A DNA stretch of 7,881 nucleotides from Candidatus Cloacimonas sp. 4484_275 (GCA_002085205.1 NATF01000063.1:1-7881), one strand, 5' to 3'; positions 1 to 6,393 are shown, counted from the first letter of the stretch. Notes: generated by a model not told the origin, from the letters alone. A program made the numbers and translations.

Positions 1-299
1 CTGCTGGAAAGTTCTTTTCTCTTTTTCAAAGAAGCAATTGCGGCTTTTCTTCTGGAGCTGGAAGGTTTCTCTGATTTTTCCGGAATAATTTGTGATTCGG
101 CAAAATTCAATTTTGGATATTGAAGTTGCAAATCAACGGAAACTATTATTTTGCCCGTAATCGGTTCTAAAAGTTTTTCCAATCTTTCGGCAATTTCCTG
201 CTCGGTGCGAATTTTGGAAATTGTTTCCAGATTATTTTCTTGGGAAAAAGAAATAAAACAAAAAAGTGTCAGAACTAAAAAAAATAAAAACTTTTTCAT
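1..299 (-). CDS. Secreted or membrane-anchored protein, N-terminal part only
   Basis: The reading frame starts at ATG 299-297 and stays open for 99 codons to the window edge, so the C-terminus is missing. Residues 1-19 form a clear signal peptide: MKK, then a run of F, L, V, I and C ending in SFSQ, so cleavage is likely near residue 19-20 (or the segment remains as an anchor). Next come a charged, helix-prone stretch (EQEIAERLEKLLEPITGK, about residues 34-51) and a beta-like segment (IIVSVDLQLQYP, about 52-63). This resembles the 'LLEP-G-V-V-DL' pattern near the C-terminal part of FliF/YscJ ring proteins, but that is from memory and weak. A basic, Ser/Arg/Lys-rich stretch follows (about 79-99). 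A good ribosome site, AAGGAT at 310-305, precedes the start by 5 bases. The gene has its own upstream gap and may be transcribed separately from the division genes. I do not recognise the family with certainty. Confidence 0.75.
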   Translation of the reverse strand, partial: MKKFLFFLVLTLFCFISFSQENNLETISKIRTEQEIAERLEKLLEPITGKIIVSVDLQLQYPKLNFAESQIIPEKSEKPSSSRRKAAIASLKKRKELSS

Positions 300-304
300 G
301 TTCA

Positions 305-344
305 ATCCTTATAATTTTAATTATCCATCAATTTTTCATGTCAA
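305..344 (-). promoter_or_regulatory. Candidate promoter and ribosome site for the secreted-protein gene
   Basis: In the 111-base gap (300-410) the minus strand carries an exact TTGACA at 344-339. The best -10-like words downstream are TAAAAT (319-314, spacing 19) and GATAAT (325-320, spacing 13); neither spacing is ideal, so the promoter call is weak. The ribosome site AAGGAT (310-305) sits 5 bases before ATG 299 and is convincing. Apart from this, the gap holds only A/T-rich sequence and a possible weak terminator. Confidence 0.35.
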
Positions 345-353
345 ATACGCAAA

Positions 354-405
354 AAAGAGCTAAATTTGTAAAGCAAAATAATTTTTTGGAATATAATATC
401 TCTTT
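354..405 (-). terminator. Possible weak terminator after the GNAT remnant
   Basis: On the minus strand AAAGAG (405-400) can pair with CTCTTT (359-354), and the second arm runs straight into a T-rich tract. The stem is only 6 bp and the loop about 40 bases, with a smaller AAAAT/ATTTT pairing inside it. The position, at the end of the long operon and before a gene with its own ribosome site, makes termination plausible, but the structure is weak and could be chance in A/T-rich DNA. Confidence 0.2.
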
Positions 406-410
406 ATACA

Positions 411-605
411 TCAGCATCTTCGCGTTTTGTAACCGATTATTTCATTGTTTTCGAAAGCCAGAAAATACTTCAAATTGGGGGTATTCAATTGTTTTTCAAA
501 ATTTTTTTGAGAATCTCTTCCCAGAGGTTTGAAAGGAAGTTCGGATTTTTTCCAAAGAGAGACAATCGACGAATAATCTTTTTTTTGAGCCGTTCTGATT
601 TTCAT
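411..605 (-). pseudogene. GNAT-family N-acetyltransferase remnant
   Basis: Starting at ATG 605, the sequence matches the first strand and helices of GNAT enzymes (MKIRTAQKKDYSSIVSLW), a GRDS motif, and the strand FLAFENNEIIG. Normally the next segment is a beta-strand pair followed by the acetyl-CoA binding loop; these are missing. Instead IIG is followed directly by YKTRR, which looks like the usual C-terminal 'F-E-K-x-G-Y-K' strand, so the middle (about 75-80 residues by family memory) appears lost. After that the three minus-strand frames each carry a piece of a plausible tail: GYKT, then REDADV before TAA, then MYKEILYSKKL, so small indels may also be present. No strong ribosome site precedes ATG 605. 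GNAT enzymes transfer acetyl from acetyl-CoA to an amine; without the CoA loop this piece should be inactive. Substrate cannot be told. Confidence 0.6.
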
Positions 606-791
606 ATTAAATCCGTTTTCGGAAGCGTCGGCAATTCCGAAGATCATGTTTTTTCCTTTCATCATTTCCGAATAGTGATACTCTTCCTCTTCATAGATTT
701 TTCTTTCCAATTTGAAAGTATCTTCATACCATTTTACGAGACGAGGATAATCCTCCGCCAAAATTACTCCGTTGATTAAACGCATTTTCAT
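411..791 (-). CDS. Truncated VOC (glyoxalase-like) protein joined in frame to a GNAT acetyltransferase start
   Basis: This 126-residue open frame starts at ATG 791, preceded by AAGGTG at 802-797; the frame upstream to 875 overlaps the previous gene and has no better start. Residues 1-58 look like one beta-alpha-beta-beta-beta module of the vicinal oxygen chelate fold: LINGVILA strand, DYPRLVKWYEDTFKLE helix, then strands ending FGIADAS. Complete VOC proteins of this kind carry two such modules (about 115-125 residues), so the second half is missing. From residue 63 the frame becomes a typical GNAT N-terminus (MKIRTAQKKDY, then LWKKSELPFKPLGRD), running to IIG at 118-120, where it ends within six residues (YKTRRC). 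The family's acetyl-CoA loop (R/Q-x-x-G-x-G/A) is absent. I read it as the remains of two adjacent genes rather than a working fusion. The VOC part probably followed the YvlD-like gene in the operon, 14 bases downstream of its stop. Confidence 0.7.
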   Translation of the reverse strand: MKMRLINGVILAEDYPRLVKWYEDTFKLERKIYEEEEYHYSEMMKGKNMIFGIADASENGFNMKIRTAQKKDYSSIVSLWKKSELPFKPLGRDSQKNFEKQLNTPNLKYFLAFENNEIIGYKTRRC

Positions 792-796
792 AATAG

Positions 797-802
797 CACC
801 TT
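797..802 (-). promoter_or_regulatory. Ribosome binding site of the VOC gene
   Basis: AAGGTG lies 5 bases upstream of ATG 791 and immediately after the stop codon of the YvlD-like gene (808-806). It fixes 791 as the VOC start in preference to the longer frame reaching 875. Confidence 0.6.
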
Positions 803-805
803 TTC

Positions 806-1144
806 TTAAATAAACCACTGAATTAAAGAGCTGAAAATTGAAATTAAAACGGAAGCGATAGTCGCATTCAAACATCCTTCCAATCTAAATTTCGGAACAA
901 ATTTGGATACCAATAGCAGAATGAATCCGTTAACGAAAAACAAAAAAATTCCCAAAGTGATAATGGTAAGCGGAAAAGTGATAAAAATGAGAAACGGCTT
1001 CACAAAAAAATTTATTACAGCCAACACCAGAGCCGCCACAATCGCCGTAACAAAATCTTCCACATAATATAAAGAAGTTAATTTCCCTACCAGATAAATA
1101 GATAAAGCCGTAATTAAAATTTTAATCAAAAAATAGTGTCCCAT
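806..1144 (-). CDS. YvlD / phage-holin family IV (PF04020-type) small membrane protein
   Basis: This 112-residue, very hydrophobic protein has about four membrane segments: residues 5-21, 31-47, 52-75 and 93-111. It shows the hallmark pattern of the YvlD/'4-TMS phage holin superfamily IV' proteins: an Asn before a conserved Pro (NFFVKP, 45-50), a second Pro followed by TLGIF (58-67), an Asn in the third helix (N72), and a polar loop before the last helix. The family is widespread in bacteria, is not confined to phages, and has no settled function; envelope maintenance is often suggested. The start is ATG 1144, whose A is the last base of the ftsZ TGA stop (TGATG), so translation is probably coupled to ftsZ. 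A TTG three bases upstream is possible but has no better support. Length is normal for the family. Confidence 0.85.
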   Translation of the reverse strand: MGHYFLIKILITALSIYLVGKLTSLYYVEDFVTAIVAALVLAVINFFVKPFLIFITFPLTIITLGIFLFFVNGFILLLVSKFVPKFRLEGCLNATIASVLISIFSSLIQWFI

Positions 1145-2304
1145 CAATTTGAAAATTTCCTCATAAAAGCGGGAATTTCCGTTGGTGATGACATTTTTGG
1201 TTTGTGATTATGTTCCGGTTCGGCTTTTTTTTGTAAATCCAAATTTTCGGAAATTCTAATGCGTTCCAACGCTTCATCGATATTTTCTTCGTTCAAATTA
1301 CCGCTTTTTCTCATTTTTTCTATTTCCTGAATTCTGCCGCCGGGCAACTGAAGTCCCGTCGCAATCAAAGTTACCTTGATTTTTTCCTCCATTCCGTCAT
1401 CTATGATTGTTCCGATAATTATGTCGCCGTCGTCGCCGGTTTCTTCCGTGATGATTTCGTTAATTTTATCAAATTCACTCATTTTTAATTCTTTACTGGC
1501 GGTGATGTTTATCAAAATGCCTTTGGCATTTTTCATGATTAAATCTTTCAGCAAAGGATTTGACATTGCCGCTTTTGCCGCTTCTTCGGCTCGATTTTCG
1601 CCTTCGGCAATTCCGGTTCCCATCAAAGCAAAACCTCTGTTAGACATAATTGTTTTGATGTCCGCATAATCGACACTGATATAACCGGCATAAGTGATAA
1701 TATCGGAAATTGCTTTGGCCGCTTCATAAATGATGTTGTTTACTTTATTAAAAGCATCTATCAAAGTCAAATCCGCAAAAAGTTCATTTATTTTTTCGTT
1801 GGGAATGACGATAATCGTATCGACAATTTCCGTAAGTTCCTGAATTCCTTTTTCAGCATTTGCAAGTCTTTTTTTACCTTCTCTTCGGAACGGTTTGGTA
1901 ACGATGGCAATCGTGAGAATTTCCAGTTCTTTGGCAACGGAGGCGATTATGGGAGCGGCGCCGGTTCCTGTTCCTCCGCCCATTCCGGCAGTGATAATAA
2001 GAAGATTGGCATCTTGTAAAATTTCTTTAATCGCTTCGCGTGATTCTTCCGCCGCCAAAGCTCCCAATTCCGGTTTTGCGCCGGTTCCCAAACCTTTGGT
2101 TGTTTCCTTTCCCAATTGAAGTTTTATCTTTGCTCGGGAATTTTTGAAATTATTTATATTTGTGTGAGCGGAAATAAATTCCACTCCGTTAATCGAATTT
2201 TCAATCATAGTATTGATTACATTTCCACCCGCGCCGCCGACACCGAGAATTTTTATTCTGATTCCGGTTGCTTGATTTTCCCTTTCCAAATCCAATTCCA
2301 TCAT
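1144..2304 (-). CDS. ftsZ: Cell division protein FtsZ
   Basis: This is the tubulin-like GTPase that polymerises into the cytoplasmic division ring. The 386-residue protein is full length and collinear with the family: GVGGAGGN (residues 21-28) is the first nucleotide loop, AGMGGGTGTG (106-115) the tubulin signature, NEKI (169-172) and the VDYAD part of the synergy (T7) loop at 211-215. A short variable linker (about 320-374) leads to the C-terminal peptide EIPAFMRKF (376-384), which binds FtsA and other tethers. Odd points: the usual VNTD of loop T2 reads AHTN (46-49), and the Asn that normally opens the T7 N-x-D-x-x-D motif is Ser (S210), while both Asp are kept. The start is ATG 2304 (or the adjacent ATG 2301), 4 or 7 bases after a strong GGAGG at 2313-2309. 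It follows ftsA after 73 bases and overlaps the next gene by one base. Confidence 0.97.
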   Translation of the reverse strand: MMELDLERENQATGIRIKILGVGGAGGNVINTMIENSINGVEFISAHTNINNFKNSRAKIKLQLGKETTKGLGTGAKPELGALAAEESREAIKEILQDANLLIITAGMGGGTGTGAAPIIASVAKELEILTIAIVTKPFRREGKKRLANAEKGIQELTEIVDTIIVIPNEKINELFADLTLIDAFNKVNNIIYEAAKAISDIITYAGYISVDYADIKTIMSNRGFALMGTGIAEGENRAEEAAKAAMSNPLLKDLIMKNAKGILINITASKELKMSEFDKINEIITEETGDDGDIIIGTIIDDGMEEKIKVTLIATGLQLPGGRIQEIEKMRKSGNLNEENIDEALERIRISENLDLQKKAEPEHNHKPKMSSPTEIPAFMRKFSN

Positions 2305-2308
2305 AATT

Positions 2309-2313
2309 CCTCC
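2309..2313 (-). promoter_or_regulatory. Strong ribosome binding site of ftsZ
   Basis: GGAGG lies 4 bases before ATG 2304 and 7 bases before the following in-frame ATG 2301, so either codon could be used and the second has the more usual spacing. ftsZ is the one gene of the dcw block here that does not overlap its upstream neighbour, and an independent strong site fits the high level of FtsZ that cells need. Confidence 0.6.
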
Positions 2314-2341
2314 GAGCTTGCCATTATGTTTTTATTCGTCG

Positions 2342-2371
2342 TATTTTCGAATGACTCCGAAAATATTCGGA
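2342..2371 (-). promoter_or_regulatory. Two mutually exclusive hairpins in the ftsA-ftsZ gap
   Basis: On the minus strand TCCGAA-TATT-TTCGGA (2371-2356) forms a 6-bp hairpin with a 4-base loop. The second arm of that hairpin is also the first arm of a longer one at 2365-2342: ten pairs (one of them G-U) around a 4-base GTCA loop. Only one can form at a time. They lie 29 bases before the ftsZ ribosome site, where an RNA processing site or a weak attenuator could act. Neither is followed by a clean T tract, so a simple terminator is unlikely. The function is inferred from position only. Confidence 0.35.
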
Positions 2372-2377
2372 ACATTT

Positions 2378-3394
2378 TTAAAAATAATCTTTAATTCCAT
2401 CAATAATTTTTTTCAAAAAATTCATGAAAGGATCCCTGCTTTTGAATTGTTGAATTTTTTCCTGACCTTCCGAAATCACTTGGAAAGCTTTATATAAAAT
2501 GCCGACGCTGGTGGCGAATTTAGGATTTTCCAAGCGGTCGGTGGGTCCGGAAAGTTGAGATAAATCCGGATAGCCGATTTTAGTTGATTTATTGAAAATC
2601 TCTTCGGCTAAAACATCTGTGTTTTTTAGCAAGGAAGCTCCGCCGGTAAGTGTTAAACCTGCGGTTATCATTTTCACCAACGGAATTACGCCGCTGAAAC
2701 GAATGCTGTCTTTGAAAAATACGGCAATATCCGTTGTGCCGCCGCCAATGTCGATGAGAATGGAACCGAGAGTTTTTTCCACTTCATTCAAAACCGCAAA
2801 AGAAGATGCAATCGGTTCCAGAATAATATCCTCTATTTTATAGCCGGCAATTTCCACGCATTTGTTGATATTGCGAATAGCGTTTATATCCGCCATCACA
2901 ATATGAACATAAGCGGAAAGATTAAAACCGCTCATATTCACGGGATTCATGATTCCGTCCTGTCCGTCGATGTCATAATATTGCGGAATGGCGTGAATAA
3001 TTTCCAGTCGTTCGTTTCCCTGCTGAATTTTCACATTATTTTTGGAATTTGTTATCACATTATCGACATGTTCTTGAGTTATTTCGCAAGGTTCGCTTCC
3101 CGTCGTTAATGAAATTCTGCCGAGTGTATTTTGACTTTTCATATGTTCACCGGCAATTCCCACAAAGATATTTTTGGCTTTGATTCCCGCCATTTCTTCA
3201 GCTTCGCGAATTGCTCCCGCTATTGCTTGCGACGCTTTGGAAATGTCGTTGACAACTCCGTTTATCAAGCCGTTTGATTTATTTGTGCCGATACCGCGCA
3301 CTTCCAATTTATTTTCTTCGTTGATGTCGGCGATAATAACGCAGATTTTGGTTGTTCCGATGTCCAGAGCCGTAATTATTTGTCCTTTTTTCAT
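2378..3394 (-). CDS. ftsA: Cell division protein FtsA, lacking an internal segment
   Basis: FtsA is the actin-like ATPase that ties FtsZ filaments to the inner membrane and recruits later divisome proteins. This 338-residue form is short (about 400-420 is usual). Visible parts: ATP-binding phosphate-1 loop ALDIGTTKI (9-17); subdomain 1C around 80-165; phosphate-2 loop LIDIGGGTTDIAVF (213-226); adenosine motif LTLTGGASLL (247-256); and a C-terminal amphipathic membrane-targeting helix, FMNFLKKIIDGIKDYF (323-338). Between VIPL (236-239) and VKMITAGL (240-247) the family normally has about 85-90 more residues, including much of subdomain 2B, the reported docking site for the FtsZ tail; here they are absent, in frame. 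The start is ATG 3394, sharing its A with the ftsQ TGA stop; GGAGG at 3403-3399 lies 4 bases before it and too close to the TTG at 3397. Identity is certain; whether the protein works is doubtful. Confidence 0.93.
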   Translation of the reverse strand: MKKGQIITALDIGTTKICVIIADINEENKLEVRGIGTNKSNGLINGVVNDISKASQAIAGAIREAEEMAGIKAKNIFVGIAGEHMKSQNTLGRISLTTGSEPCEITQEHVDNVITNSKNNVKIQQGNERLEIIHAIPQYYDIDGQDGIMNPVNMSGFNLSAYVHIVMADINAIRNINKCVEIAGYKIEDIILEPIASSFAVLNEVEKTLGSILIDIGGGTTDIAVFFKDSIRFSGVIPLVKMITAGLTLTGGASLLKNTDVLAEEIFNKSTKIGYPDLSQLSGPTDRLENPKFATSVGILYKAFQVISEGQEKIQQFKSRDPFMNFLKKIIDGIKDYF

Positions 3395-4140
3395 CAATCC
3401 TCCGTCCGTACGATAAGTTCGTTATCAAACCGCAAGTCCACAACGGTTCCTTTTTCAAATGTGCGATTTTCTTCCAACAAGGTAAATTGATTCATTTTAT
3501 CTTCCATATTTCCATTCCCGAAAACAATTTTGTAGCCTTTTTCCATTTCTACGAAAAAAATGTCGTCATCTTCCCAATAAATTTCGGAAATTTTGTCCAA
3601 AAAATCCGGATTAACGAGTTTTAGCCGCGCACACAAAGAAAAAACGCTATCAACAAAACTGTTCTTAACCGTTTCTCCGAAAACCAAAGATTCGCTTTTA
3701 ATATTCGTATCAATAATCGGCAGATTTTCCTTTTCATAAAAATTTTCATTGTCGAGAATGATTTTTTCGCTATCAATAGGAAAAAGTTCGCCTTCTTTAC
3801 TTTTCAAATAGAAACTTCCCAGCCTTTCCCTGACGATAATTTTTAATTTGTTGGGAAAAACTTTTCTCACTTTTATTCGCTTGATACGCACTATATTTTC
3901 GTATTTTTTTTCAATATCCGTTTTGGAAATACTGTATAAATTTGTTCCGAGATATTCTTTGACGAAATTCACCAGAAATTCGCTTTCCAAATTGATGTTT
4001 CCGCTCACGGCAATCTCGTTGATATCAAAATAACTGAGTTTTTTGAAAAGAGTTCTGACTCCCCAAAAAGTCATTGCCAAAAGCAAAATTATGAAAATAT
4101 AAAGCAGATAAAACCTGCTTGAACCTCTTTTTTTCCTCAT
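3394..4140 (-). CDS. ftsQ: Cell division protein FtsQ (DivIB-like)
   Basis: This 248-residue single-pass membrane protein carries a basic N-terminal tail (MRKKRGSSR), one membrane helix (about 10-28) and a periplasmic part that starts with a POTRA-like domain (about 36-106: FDINEIAVSGN, then IEKKYENIVRIKRIKVRKVFP region, then LKIIVRER). The VRKVFPN-KLKIIV-ERLG pattern is typical of FtsQ. The remaining beta domain (about 107-240) is poorly conserved in all FtsQ proteins, as here, and ends near DLRFDNELIVRTED. FtsQ binds FtsB and FtsL and links early and late divisome proteins at the inner membrane. Length is normal. The ATG overlaps the murB stop (ATGA), and its own stop overlaps the ftsA start. 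Its position between murB and ftsA confirms the assignment despite low sequence conservation. Confidence 0.92.
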   Translation of the reverse strand: MRKKRGSSRFYLLYIFIILLLAMTFWGVRTLFKKLSYFDINEIAVSGNINLESEFLVNFVKEYLGTNLYSISKTDIEKKYENIVRIKRIKVRKVFPNKLKIIVRERLGSFYLKSKEGELFPIDSEKIILDNENFYEKENLPIIDTNIKSESLVFGETVKNSFVDSVFSLCARLKLVNPDFLDKISEIYWEDDDIFFVEMEKGYKIVFGNGNMEDKMNQFTLLEENRTFEKGTVVDLRFDNELIVRTED

Positions 4141-5039
4141 TTGTTAATTATCCTGATTTCCGGCTCCAATCGGATATTTTTCATCTTGAAAACGGTTTCC
4201 TTGCATAATTCTATTAGTTTCATTACATCTTCGAAACGAGCATTTTCCCGATTGATTATAAAATTTGCGTGTTTTTCACTGATTTGAGCGCCTCCGATTT
4301 TTTTGCCTTTCAAGCCGCATTCTTCAATCAGTTTTCCGGCGAATTGCGCGGGCGGATTTTTGAAAACGCTTCCCAAACTCGGAAAATCGTAAGGATGCCT
4401 TTTTTGTCTTTCCCGAATTATTCGTTTTTGTTCGGAAGAAATTTCCGCTTCCGTTTTATTTTCCAATTCAAAGCAAATGCGTATGATAAAACCTTTTATC
4501 GAAGTTTGCCGATAAGAAAAGTCGATTTTTTCACGAGAAATTTTTTTCTTTTTTCCTTCGCTATCGATGATTTCAATCCATTTGACGAATTTCAGAATAT
4601 TTTTTCCGAACGCTCCGGCGTTCATAAAAACCGTTCCGCCAAGATGAGCGGGAATTCCGGCGAGAAATTCCAAACCGCCCAAACGATATTTTTTTGTTTC
4701 TTCGATAAAAGAATTTATGCCGTAATTTGCCGAAACAATTACAAAATTATCCTCTGCTTCCAATGTTTTCGGAAGATTTTTATCGAGAATCAAAACCAGA
4801 TTCGCCACATTTCCGAATAAAATATTGGAACATCCGCCCAACGGTAAAAACTCCAAATTTTTTCGGGCAGACCAGCGAATGATTTGCTCAAGTTCCTCAA
4901 CCGTTTTCGGAGCGAAAAGATATTTTGCGTGTCCGCCTATTTTTATATTGGAAAAATCTTTCAAAGGAGTTTCAAGTGAAGAAAAAATTGATTCTCCCGA
5001 TTCAACGGTTTTTTGGTTTTTTCTTTGATAGTTATTCAT
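4137..5039 (-). CDS. murB: UDP-N-acetylenolpyruvoylglucosamine reductase MurB
   Basis: MurB is the cytoplasmic FAD enzyme that uses NADPH to reduce UDP-GlcNAc-enolpyruvate to UDP-MurNAc, the second committed step of peptidoglycan synthesis. At 300 residues it fits the shorter (type II) class. The FAD-binding part shows IKIGGHAKY (32-40), PLGGCSNILF (66-75) and GIPAHLGGTVFMNAGAFG (128-145). The catalytic set is visible: the Tyr-Arg of SYRQTS (175-180), the proton-donor Ser in GSVFKNP (S224), and the Glu of LEPEIR (291-296). AGKLIEECGLKGKKIGGA and KHANFIIN (256-263) are standard. Odd points: the usual third glycine of LGxGSN is Cys (C70), and the usual IPG is IPA (A131). The ATG overlaps the end of murC by 8 bases and the gene ends in the ftsQ start. 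murB occupies the place held by ddlB in E. coli. Confidence 0.96.
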   Translation of the reverse strand: MNNYQRKNQKTVESGESIFSSLETPLKDFSNIKIGGHAKYLFAPKTVEELEQIIRWSARKNLEFLPLGGCSNILFGNVANLVLILDKNLPKTLEAEDNFVIVSANYGINSFIEETKKYRLGGLEFLAGIPAHLGGTVFMNAGAFGKNILKFVKWIEIIDSEGKKKKISREKIDFSYRQTSIKGFIIRICFELENKTEAEISSEQKRIIRERQKRHPYDFPSLGSVFKNPPAQFAGKLIEECGLKGKKIGGAQISEKHANFIINRENARFEDVMKLIELCKETVFKMKNIRLEPEIRIINK

Positions 5040-6393
5040 CTAAAAATCTTTCTCCGAATTTGTAAATCGAACCTGCGCCCATCGTGATTAAAATATCTCC
5101 TCTTTTTACCACTTCCGAAATTTTGGGAATTATTTCTTCATTTGATTCGACAAAATAAACATTTTGATGTCCCGATTGAATGGCGGCGTCCGCAATCATT
5201 TTTCCGCTGATTCCGGGAATCGGTTTTTCGCGCGCCGGATAAATCGGAGTGATTATCAAAATGTCGGATTGGAAAAAGGAGCGACCGAAATCCTCGTAAA
5301 AATCTTTGGTTCGCGAGAATAAATGAGGTTGGAAAACCACCACGATTCTTCTGTCTGTGTTTTCTTTTACTCCTCTCAAAGTCGCTTCTATTTCCGCCGG
5401 ATGATGAGCGTAATCGTCGTAAACATAAATTCCGTTTTTTTCGCCTTTGAATTCGAACCTGCGAAAAACACCGTTAAAATTTGCCAGACCTTTTTGAATT
5501 TCGGAAAACGGGATTTCCAATTCGGAACCGATGGCAACGGCTTGCAAAGAATTAAGAATATTGTGCATTCCCATCACATTGAGATGAATTTTTCCCAAAA
5601 TTTTGTCGTTCCGAAATGCCGTGTATTCCGATTTGAAGTTTTCCATTTTTATGTTGTCGGCTCGAATATTTGCCTGTTTGGAAAGACCGTAAGTGATGAT
5701 TTTTTTGTGAATTTTGGGGATTATGGATTGTAATCCCGAATCGTCGAGGCAAGCGACCACGCAGCCGAAAAACGGCACTTTATTGGCATATTCGATAAAA
5801 GCTTCTTTCACATTTTCCAAGTTGCGATAACAGTCCAGGTGATCGGCGTCGATGTTGGTTATTCCGGCAATTATCGGACTTAAAGAAAGAAACGAACGGT
5901 CAAATTCGTCGGCTTCCACGACAATATATTTTCCAGAACCGAGCAAATTATTGGAACCGTAATTTTTCACGATTCCGCCCACAATAACCGTAGGTTCGAG
6001 GTTTGCCGCGGAAAGAACGCTTCCCACCATCGAAGTTGTTGTGGTTTTTCCGTGGGTTCCCGCGATTCCGATTCCGTAACTCATTCTCATTATTTCCGCC
6101 AACATTTCCGCTCTTCGGATTACCGGAATTTTATGCGAAAGAGCAAAGGCAATTTCCGGATTGTCGTCTTTTACGGCGGATGATTTAACGACCACATCGA
6201 CATTTTTGATAATTTCCGGATTATGTCCGCGAATTATTTCGGCTCCTTTTTTTTGCAAATTGAGCGTGATTTCCGTTTCCCGCAAGTCGGAACCGGAAAC
6301 TACAAAACCCTGATTAAGTAACAATTCCGCAATTCCGCTCATTCCGATTCCACCGATTCCCACAAAATGAATTTTTTTGGTTCTTCCGAGCAT
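5032..6393 (-). CDS. murC: UDP-N-acetylmuramate--L-alanine ligase MurC
   Basis: MurC joins L-alanine to UDP-MurNAc with ATP, starting the peptide stem; it is cytoplasmic. The 453-residue protein has all Mur-ligase parts: UDP-binding loop VGIGGIGMSGIAE (11-23), ATP P-loop AGTHGKTTTT (111-120), EADEFDRSF (160-168) for Mg, the ITNIDADHLD block (178-187), GMHNILNSLQA (275-285), and the C-terminal domain with DDYAHHPAE (326-334), VVFQPHLFSRT (352-362) and MGAGSIY (438-444). Length and motif spacing are normal, with no sign of the gaps seen in its neighbours murG and ftsA. The start is ATG 6393, directly after the murG TAA, with AAAAGGA about 7 bases upstream inside the end of murG. The stop lies inside the murB start region (8-base overlap), so murB translation is probably coupled. 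Confidence 0.98.
   Translation of the reverse strand: MLGRTKKIHFVGIGGIGMSGIAELLLNQGFVVSGSDLRETEITLNLQKKGAEIIRGHNPEIIKNVDVVVKSSAVKDDNPEIAFALSHKIPVIRRAEMLAEIMRMSYGIGIAGTHGKTTTTSMVGSVLSAANLEPTVIVGGIVKNYGSNNLLGSGKYIVVEADEFDRSFLSLSPIIAGITNIDADHLDCYRNLENVKEAFIEYANKVPFFGCVVACLDDSGLQSIIPKIHKKIITYGLSKQANIRADNIKMENFKSEYTAFRNDKILGKIHLNVMGMHNILNSLQAVAIGSELEIPFSEIQKGLANFNGVFRRFEFKGEKNGIYVYDDYAHHPAEIEATLRGVKENTDRRIVVVFQPHLFSRTKDFYEDFGRSFFQSDILIITPIYPAREKPIPGISGKMIADAAIQSGHQNVYFVESNEEIIPKISEVVKRGDILITMGAGSIYKFGERFLDE

Noticed and set aside
489..779. 96-codon plus-strand frame
   Set aside because: Antisense to the VOC/GNAT stretch, whose protein patterns are clear.
792..875. N-terminal extension of the VOC frame to 875
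   Set aside because: It overlaps the end of the YvlD-like gene, has an unlikely composition, and the ribosome site AAGGTG points to ATG 791.
3395..3397. TTG start for ftsA
   Set aside because: It leaves only one base between GGAGG and the start; ATG 3394 has better spacing and the usual TGATG overlap.
4269..4820. 183-codon open frame on the plus strand
   Set aside because: It lies wholly antisense to the well-supported murB, is rich in Phe and Arg as expected from reading A/T-rich coding DNA backwards, and shows no motif.
5323..5733. 136-codon plus-strand frame
   Set aside because: Antisense shadow of murC with no recognisable motif or ribosome site.
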